Below, in pieces: positions 59,266 through 64,000 of a stretch of 64,000 bases of DNA (positions are counted from its first letter, which is position 1; every line of letters starts with the position of its first letter). The notes below the pieces were generated by a model. The model was given only the letters and a program-made list of their open reading frames with translations, did no database searches and had not been told where the DNA came from. This stretch comes from Streptomyces atratus (GTDB taxonomy: Bacteria > Actinomycetota > Actinomycetes > Streptomycetales > Streptomycetaceae). The translations under genes and the position numbers were made by a program. The stretch is from NCBI RefSeq assembly GCF_014648655.1, contig NZ_BMRN01000001.1, positions 124,001 to 188,000 of the forward strand, read 5' to 3'.

Positions 59266-62238
59266 GTGAGTACGGCGACGAGCGCGAACGCGTCCACGGA
59301 GACTGCCACGAGCGCGGTGCGGCTCAACAGGGCCACCGTGAAGCAGTATCTGGCGTCGCAGTCCGGCCTTCGGGCCGGCAAGCGCCGGGTGGTGCTGCTG
59401 AGAGCCGCACCGGTGTGGGACGGACCTGCCGAACTGAGCTGGGGCGAGCCCTGGCAGGCGGTCGTCAAGGCCGCGCCGTCGCCCCTGGCCGTGCACGAAC
59501 TGGTCCTGGCCCACCAGGACCGGTCGGCCACAGGTCCCGAGGTGCTGGTGGTGCTGACCGATCAGGAAGAGGCGGAACTCGGCCCCGATCTTCTGGCCAA
59601 GGCGCACAAGCAGCGCGTGAACGCCGTCAACACCTGGGACGTCGTCCGCGAGGCGTTCGGGGCGGTCGACACCGACAGCAGGCTCTTCAAGGAGAACTGG
59701 GCCGCCGAGTCGCTGCTCGATGCCACACCGCCCGGCGGGTGGCCGCAGCTGGCCGGCGGCATACTGACCCGGCGTAAATCGCTCACCGCCCTCGCCCTGC
59801 GAAGGCTGGGTATCGGACGGTACGATCCCGACCGCGATCAGCACGTGTCCTTCCCGGAGTTCGCCACCGGACCGGGCGCGGGCACCGACCCCGGTTCCGG
59901 GGGCCTCGTCGCGGGCACTGCCGCGAACGGTGACGGACTCGACGTACACACACTGCTGCGGTGGTCCCTGACACCCGGCGGTCCGGAGCGTCTGCTGTCG
60001 CTGCGGACAGCCGAGCGGAACGGGCTGACGCGTTTCCTCGGTGAGGAGGACCAGACCGGACGTGCCGGACAAGCGCTGCTCGCGCTCGTCGGCGCGGAGC
60101 ACGGGCCCGACGCCGTGGCGTTCGGTCTCGTCTGCGCCGCTCTGTGGGGACACGCCGATGCGACGGCGGACGCGGAGGACTACCGGGCCAGGGGGCGGGC
60201 CGAGCGTTGGTTCGGGGAAGAGCCGCCCGCGCGGGGTGAGGCGCTGGATGCCCTCGCGGCCGCCTTCGGCCGGAGCTGCGAGAGCTTCGTCTCCGGGCTC
60301 CTGCTGACCGGACGGACCGGTCAGGACGAGGTGGCGGCGGCCGCGCGCCGGCAGAGCGGCGCCGCTCTCGACCGGGCTGCTTCCCTCGTTCGGCAGTTCG
60401 GTGCGGAACGGGCGGCCCGGACAAGTCCCGTACTGCTGGAGGGCCTTGAGGCACGGTTCAGCGAGGTGGGCAGAGCGCTGTCGTCGGGGGACGCCGGGGT
60501 GACAGCGCAGGCAGTGGGCGCACTCGACGAACACCGGCAGGCCGTGGACCCCGATGCCCGGACGCGTATCGAGCGGGCGAAGATGGCCCAGCGACTGACT
60601 CAGTGGCTCGCAAGTGGGCCGGTGGCGGAGTGCGAAACCGTCGCGTCCGGCGTCGGGCGTCATGTCGCGGAGACCGGCTGGGTGGATCTGGCGCTGGAGC
60701 ACATCGAGGCGGGGGGCGACCCCGATGCCACCCTGAGGTCTGCCTACGACACGCTGTGCACCTCAGTGCGGGCCGAGCGGCGCGAGATCGACCGGCACTT
60801 CGCCAAGGCACTCGCCACCTGGACGGCGAACGGCACCGATCCCGGTTCGATGCTCACGGTCGAGACCTTCCTGCCCACCGTTGTCGCGCCCGTCGTGAAG
60901 GCCAAAGGGCGGCGCGTTCTGCTGCTCGTCCTGGACGGGATGAGTGCGGCGATCGCCGCTGAGCTGGGCGAGGAGCTGCGTGAGCACTGGGTCGAGTACG
61001 ACCCGGTACCGAAGGCCAAGGACTCCCCGCAGCGCCGCGGTATGGCTGCGGCGCTGCCCACCGTCACATCGGTCTCACGGACCTCACTCTTCGCCGCCCG
61101 GCTGATGACGGGCACACAGGCGGATGAGAAGCGGCTCTTCCCGAACCACCGATTCTGGGGCGGCGAGAGTGTGGCGGTGTTCCACAAGGATGATCTGAGG
61201 GGCGAGAGCAGCGGTGACCCGGTCGGTCCGGAGCTGCACGACGCACTGGTCGGGGACCGTACCCATGTCGCGGTGGTGCTCAACACGATCGACGACCGTC
61301 TCGCCAAGGAGCAGAAGCTCGGGGACGGCGCCTGGCGGCTCGGCGAGATAGGGCGGTTGCGGCAACTGCTCCGGCTCGCCGCCGGGCAGGGGCGTGCGGT
61401 GATCCTGGTCAGCGATCACGGCCACGTCATCGACAGGCACGGTGTGAAGATCGATGCGTCGGGTGTGCGGTCGGCCAGGCACCGGAGCGTCGAGGGCGCC
61501 CTTCAGGAATCGGAGATCGTGCTCTCGGGACCGCGTGTCGTCGCACCGGAGTCCGGTGACGAGATCGTGGCCCTGTGGGACGCCGACTCGCGATACACCG
61601 CTCAGAGGGCCGGCTACCACGGCGGAGCGGCTCCGGCCGAGTTCACCATTCCGGTGCTGGCCTTTCTGCCCTTCGGTGCCGAGCCGCCGCACGGCTGGCG
61701 GGAGCTGGGCAGTCAGCAGCCACCGTGGTGGTCGCTCACGCCCCGACCGGCAGAGCCGTCGCACTCCGCTGCGGCCGACATCGCCGCGCCGAAGAAGCCG
61801 TCCAAGCGTGCGAAGGCCGACGCCGTATTCGCCCGGAGTCATGAATCGCTCTTCGATGTGGTGCTGGCACCCGTCGCCGAGGAGCCCCGGGCGGACAGTG
61901 CGATGGTCTCCGTCGAACTGAGGTTGCCGGACGACGCCCTGGTCACGGCTCTGTTCGCGTCCGAACTTTTCGAGACGCAAGTGAAGGTGCTGGGCCGCAA
62001 ACCGAATCTGGCACAGGTGGAGAAGGCCGTCCGCGCGCTGCTGGATGCGGGAGGCACTCTTCCGGTGACCGCGCTCGCCCAGCGTGCGGGTGTACGCGCC
62101 AGTGGGGCGGACGGCTTCGGAGCCGTACTGCGGCAACTGCTGAACTACGACAGCGCACAGGTACTGGAGAACCTGCCTGATGGCCGGACGCTTCGGCTCG
62201 ACAAGGAACTGCTGCGAGAACAGTTCGGGTTGGGGTAG
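59266..62238 (+). CDS. pglZ: Pgl/BREX type 2 alkaline-phosphatase-like protein PglZ
   Basis: 990 residues from a GTG with GAGG eight bases upstream; upstream codons in this frame overlap pglY and are not coding. The PglZ domain shows metal-site motifs [11 protein letters not shown] near residue 550, the presumed nucleophile region [12 protein letters not shown] near 597 and [12 protein letters not shown] near 716. PglZ is the signature protein of BREX and Pgl; in S. coelicolor it offsets PglX toxicity. The gene ends at a hairpin shared with the convergent gene. Confidence 0.94.
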   Translation: MSTATSANASTETATSAVRLNRATVKQYLASQSGLRAGKRRVVLLRAAPVWDGPAELSWGEPWQAVVKAAPSPLAVHELVLAHQDRSATGPEVLVVLTDQEEAELGPDLLAKAHKQRVNAVNTWDVVREAFGAVDTDSRLFKENWAAESLLDATPPGGWPQLAGGILTRRKSLTALALRRLGIGRYDPDRDQHVSFPEFATGPGAGTDPGSGGLVAGTAANGDGLDVHTLLRWSLTPGGPERLLSLRTAERNGLTRFLGEEDQTGRAGQALLALVGAEHGPDAVAFGLVCAALWGHADATADAEDYRARGRAERWFGEEPPARGEALDALAAAFGRSCESFVSGLLLTGRTGQDEVAAAARRQSGAALDRAASLVRQFGAERAARTSPVLLEGLEARFSEVGRALSSGDAGVTAQAVGALDEHRQAVDPDARTRIERAKMAQRLTQWLASGPVAECETVASGVGRHVAETGWVDLALEHIEAGGDPDATLRSAYDTLCTSVRAERREIDRHFAKALATWTANGTDPGSMLTVETFLPTVVAPVVKAKGRRVLLLVLDGMSAAIAAELGEELREHWVEYDPVPKAKDSPQRRGMAAALPTVTSVSRTSLFAARLMTGTQADEKRLFPNHRFWGGESVAVFHKDDLRGESSGDPVGPELHDALVGDRTHVAVVLNTIDDRLAKEQKLGDGAWRLGEIGRLRQLLRLAAGQGRAVILVSDHGHVIDRHGVKIDASGVRSARHRSVEGALQESEIVLSGPRVVAPESGDEIVALWDADSRYTAQRAGYHGGAAPAEFTIPVLAFLPFGAEPPHGWRELGSQQPPWWSLTPRPAEPSHSAAADIAAPKKPSKRAKADAVFARSHESLFDVVLAPVAEEPRADSAMVSVELRLPDDALVTALFASELFETQVKVLGRKPNLAQVEKAVRALLDAGGTLPVTALAQRAGVRASGADGFGAVLRQLLNYDSAQVLENLPDGRTLRLDKELLREQFGLG

Positions 62239-62244
62239 GAACCT

Positions 62245-62276
62245 CGGGCCGGGCTGTCGTACGGCAGCCCGGCCCG
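62245..62276. terminator. Bidirectional hairpin after pglZ
   Basis: A perfect 12-bp stem (CGGGCCGGGCTG with its complement) and 8-base loop lies between convergent genes. Confidence 0.8.
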
Positions 62277-62286
62277 GTGGACGGCC

Positions 62287-63351
62287 TCAGGTGATCTGAC
62301 GGAGCAGTCCGACGAATTCACGGAGCTCATCGGAGAGTTTCACAGTCAGCGGCTCCGCGTCGAAGTGCGCGATGCTGTTGCGGATTTCACGCACACGGTC
62401 GAGCTGACGCACGAACTGTCCCCGGTCGACTCCCGGCCAGCCGAGTGCCTTCCAGTTCTCGTCCGAGAGAGAGCGGAGCGTCGGGTTCTGCTGATCGCCG
62501 TCCAGCAGCTTCACGTAGCCGTTGAACATCAGGTCGCTGATCAGTCCCGTCTTCTTTGCTGCCGAGGGCCCCTGCACGGCGCGGATGGCGTCCGCGTCGA
62601 GCTTCGCCCCGAGACACTTCCGGAGCCGGGACTCGATCTCCCCCACGACGAAAAAGGGCCAAGCCGTCGTGCCGAACCGGTCAGTGATGTCGGCCGCCGT
62701 CACGATTCCGCAGAACGTGCCGTTGTTGGCCCGGACCAGCAGATAGTCGTCGTCGCTGACTCGGGGCAACAGCGTGAAGAAGTCGTGGCGCACATCGACG
62801 ACCGGAGCGTCCTCGACCATGGCCTCCGCCAGGACGGCGGCGGACGTGGTCTCGTACACCTTCGCCACCGAGCTCCAGGTGACGACACCGTGCAATGTCG
62901 ACCCGCCTTCAATCACAGGAATCTGGGAGTACTTCTTCGTCCGCATGAGGTACGTGACCTCCGTCAGCGCCGTATCCGGTGTCACGGAGAACAGGCCACC
63001 CACCGCGGAGGGGATGTCCCCGATACGCAGGGGCCTCGCCGGCAGCCCGCCAGAAGGTAGCTCCTCGGCGTCGTCGGCCGTCTCGTCATCGGCGTCCTCG
63101 GCCGACTCCTGAGGGGCCGCTTGCTGCCACGGCACCATGTGGATGTCGGCGCGGTTGTTGCAGTTGGCGAAGTACGGCAGCGTGGCGAGGCCGACGTCCT
63201 TGAGCGCCTGCTCGACACGCGGCACGGTCAGATCGTTGCGCAGGCGCGTACCGAACATGGCCATGAGTTCCAGGACGGGAATCTGCTTGCCCTTGAGGGC
63301 GAGGAGCTGTTCCTCGGTGGGATTCTGCAGCACCATCGCACTCACACCCAT
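62287..63351 (-). CDS. CBS-domain protein with C-terminal HEPN-like domain
   Basis: 354 residues. Residues 1-90 are a helical N-terminal part; then come two CBS motifs (ALTEVTYLMRTKKYSQIPVI near 132, and a less regular DDYLLVRANNGTFCGIVTAADI near 205), which in other proteins bind adenosine nucleotides. A helical C-terminal domain follows with VREIRNSIAHF near 330. RNSIAH fits the Rx4-6H active motif of HEPN RNases; the assignment is inference. The ATG overlaps the end of the DUF262 gene by ten bases, so the two proteins are made together. Not a known core BREX gene. Confidence 0.8.
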   Translation of the reverse strand: MGVSAMVLQNPTEEQLLALKGKQIPVLELMAMFGTRLRNDLTVPRVEQALKDVGLATLPYFANCNNRADIHMVPWQQAAPQESAEDADDETADDAEELPSGGLPARPLRIGDIPSAVGGLFSVTPDTALTEVTYLMRTKKYSQIPVIEGGSTLHGVVTWSSVAKVYETTSAAVLAEAMVEDAPVVDVRHDFFTLLPRVSDDDYLLVRANNGTFCGIVTAADITDRFGTTAWPFFVVGEIESRLRKCLGAKLDADAIRAVQGPSAAKKTGLISDLMFNGYVKLLDGDQQNPTLRSLSDENWKALGWPGVDRGQFVRQLDRVREIRNSIAHFDAEPLTVKLSDELREFVGLLRQIT

Positions 63352-64000
63352 TCCGTCGCGTCACGGAAGACGGTGCGCTTACCCATGGCAGCCCTGACCA
63401 GATCGCGGAGCTGCTTCGCCCGGTTCTCGTAGAAACGGACGAAGTCCCCCTCCTTCAGGGCATCCACGTCGACGAGGTGGGTGGCCACGACATCCTCGAA
63501 CCATTCGGGGCGCATACCCGATTCGAGCGAGAGCGTCTTGAGATAAGCACCGGGCGGACCGGACATGCTCTTGCTGGCCCGGAGCGACAGCGGGGTTTTG
63601 TTGACGATCGACGTGGCATACCGGGCCCAGGTGGGCTCGTTCCTGGCGATCCACGCCTTGGGGAAGATCAGCCGTACGTCGACCGCGTGCTCCACCAATT
63701 GCGCCGGAGCGAGAGGGCTGTCGGTGAAATACCAGTCCACCGCCCCTTGCTTGATGAGCAGAGCGTAGATCCCCTTGTAGGCGGCGCTGTTGCGAGTCGT
63801 CAGGGTGTCCAGTCGGTCATCGAGAAAGGCCGCCTCGCTGACCGTGTCGGGGGCCGCCTGGTCCTCACCGCGAATCCAGTCGATCAGCTGCTCGACATCC
63901 CTGGTGAAACGCGTTTCCAGCGAACCGCCGTACATCTCGCCGAGCACGCCGCACCAGTACCACTGACTGATGCGCTCGTCGGCGCCCGGGGTGTCCGTCT
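63342..64000 (-). CDS. DUF262 (GmrSD-like) protein, C-terminal part (partial)
   Basis: 219 codons are visible and the frame runs off the right edge, so the N-terminal DUF262 NTPase domain is outside. What is seen is the typical C-terminal part: QWYWCGVLGEMYGGSLETRF, then a DUF1524/HNH-like segment RLIFPKAWIARNEP and SIVNKTPLSLRASKSMSG...YLKTL. In nuclease-active relatives the first segment is usually HHIFPK; here the His pair reads RL. GmrSD-type enzymes cut modified phage DNA. Convergent to pglZ and coupled to the CBS/HEPN gene. Confidence 0.82.
   Translation of the reverse strand, partial: TDTPGADERISQWYWCGVLGEMYGGSLETRFTRDVEQLIDWIRGEDQAAPDTVSEAAFLDDRLDTLTTRNSAAYKGIYALLIKQGAVDWYFTDSPLAPAQLVEHAVDVRLIFPKAWIARNEPTWARYATSIVNKTPLSLRASKSMSGPPGAYLKTLSLESGMRPEWFEDVVATHLVDVDALKEGDFVRFYENRAKQLRDLVRAAMGKRTVFRDATEWV

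Noticed and set aside
56313..59531. 1072-codon minus-strand open frame
   Set aside because: Antisense to pglY, with Arg/Val/Gly-rich sequence and no domain; pglY is clearly the coding strand.
36624..64000. Integrase, transposase or insertion sequence in the island
   Set aside because: I looked for tyrosine or serine recombinase and DDE transposase motifs in the coding frames and found none in this window.

Overview
The window is a high-GC actinobacterial chromosome segment, almost certainly Streptomyces. Evidence: strong GC bias, frequent GTG/TTG starts, and a housekeeping order that matches, from memory, the S. coelicolor core region around the atp operon (chitinase C, atp operon, wecA-like transferase, glyA, sua5, prmC, prfA, rpmE, rho, thrB, thrC, hom, lysA).

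Left part, 1-36.4 kb, is ordinary core genome, mostly on the minus strand. It holds a large membrane-anchored P-loop NTPase cut by the left edge, a STAS anti-anti-sigma protein, 3-hydroxybutyryl-CoA dehydrogenase, cobalamin adenosyltransferase, a NarL-type two-component pair, and a secreted GH18 chitinase with the classical repeat operator in its promoter. Then come the ATP synthase operon (atpI-B-E-F-H-A-G-D-C), peptidoglycan/teichoic-type lipid-linked sugar transferase, glyA, a phosphatase-like protein that lacks the catalytic Cys, translation genes (sua5, prmC, prfA, rpmE), an LCP protein, rho, and threonine/lysine biosynthesis. An ArgS-like protein without a catalytic core and a receiver-only response regulator close this part.

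Junction, 36.6-37.7 kb: a tRNA-Arg(CCG) gene is followed by a diverged direct repeat of its 3' half plus the downstream hairpins, about 0.9 kb further on, with an acetyltransferase gene between the copies. This looks like an integration scar at a tRNA hot spot. From 37.7 to 41.5 kb lie accessory genes: a SWIM zinc-finger protein, small membrane proteins including one like superinfection-immunity proteins, and a gene relic.

Right part, 41.5-64 kb, is a defence island. It contains a putative modification-dependent (type IV) endonuclease with a sulfur-binding-like domain and HNH nuclease. Divergent from it is a complete Pgl/BREX type 2 core: pglW (kinase), pglX (adenine methyltransferase), pglY (P-loop ATPase) and pglZ (alkaline-phosphatase fold). 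PglW and PglX are translationally coupled, and so probably are PglY and PglZ. Between the two pairs sit about 3.6 kb of regulatory and toxin-antitoxin genes: an RsbW-like ATPase coupled to a Phd/VapC-like pair, a divergent XRE-DUF5753/DUF397 pair, and a second Phd/PIN pair. The middle of pglX has much lower GC than its flanks, which suggests exchange of the target-recognition region. Convergent to pglZ is a two-gene module, a DUF262 (GmrSD-like) protein cut by the right edge overlapping a CBS-domain protein with a HEPN-like RNxxxH motif; this is the least familiar part and the best candidate for an uncharacterised system.
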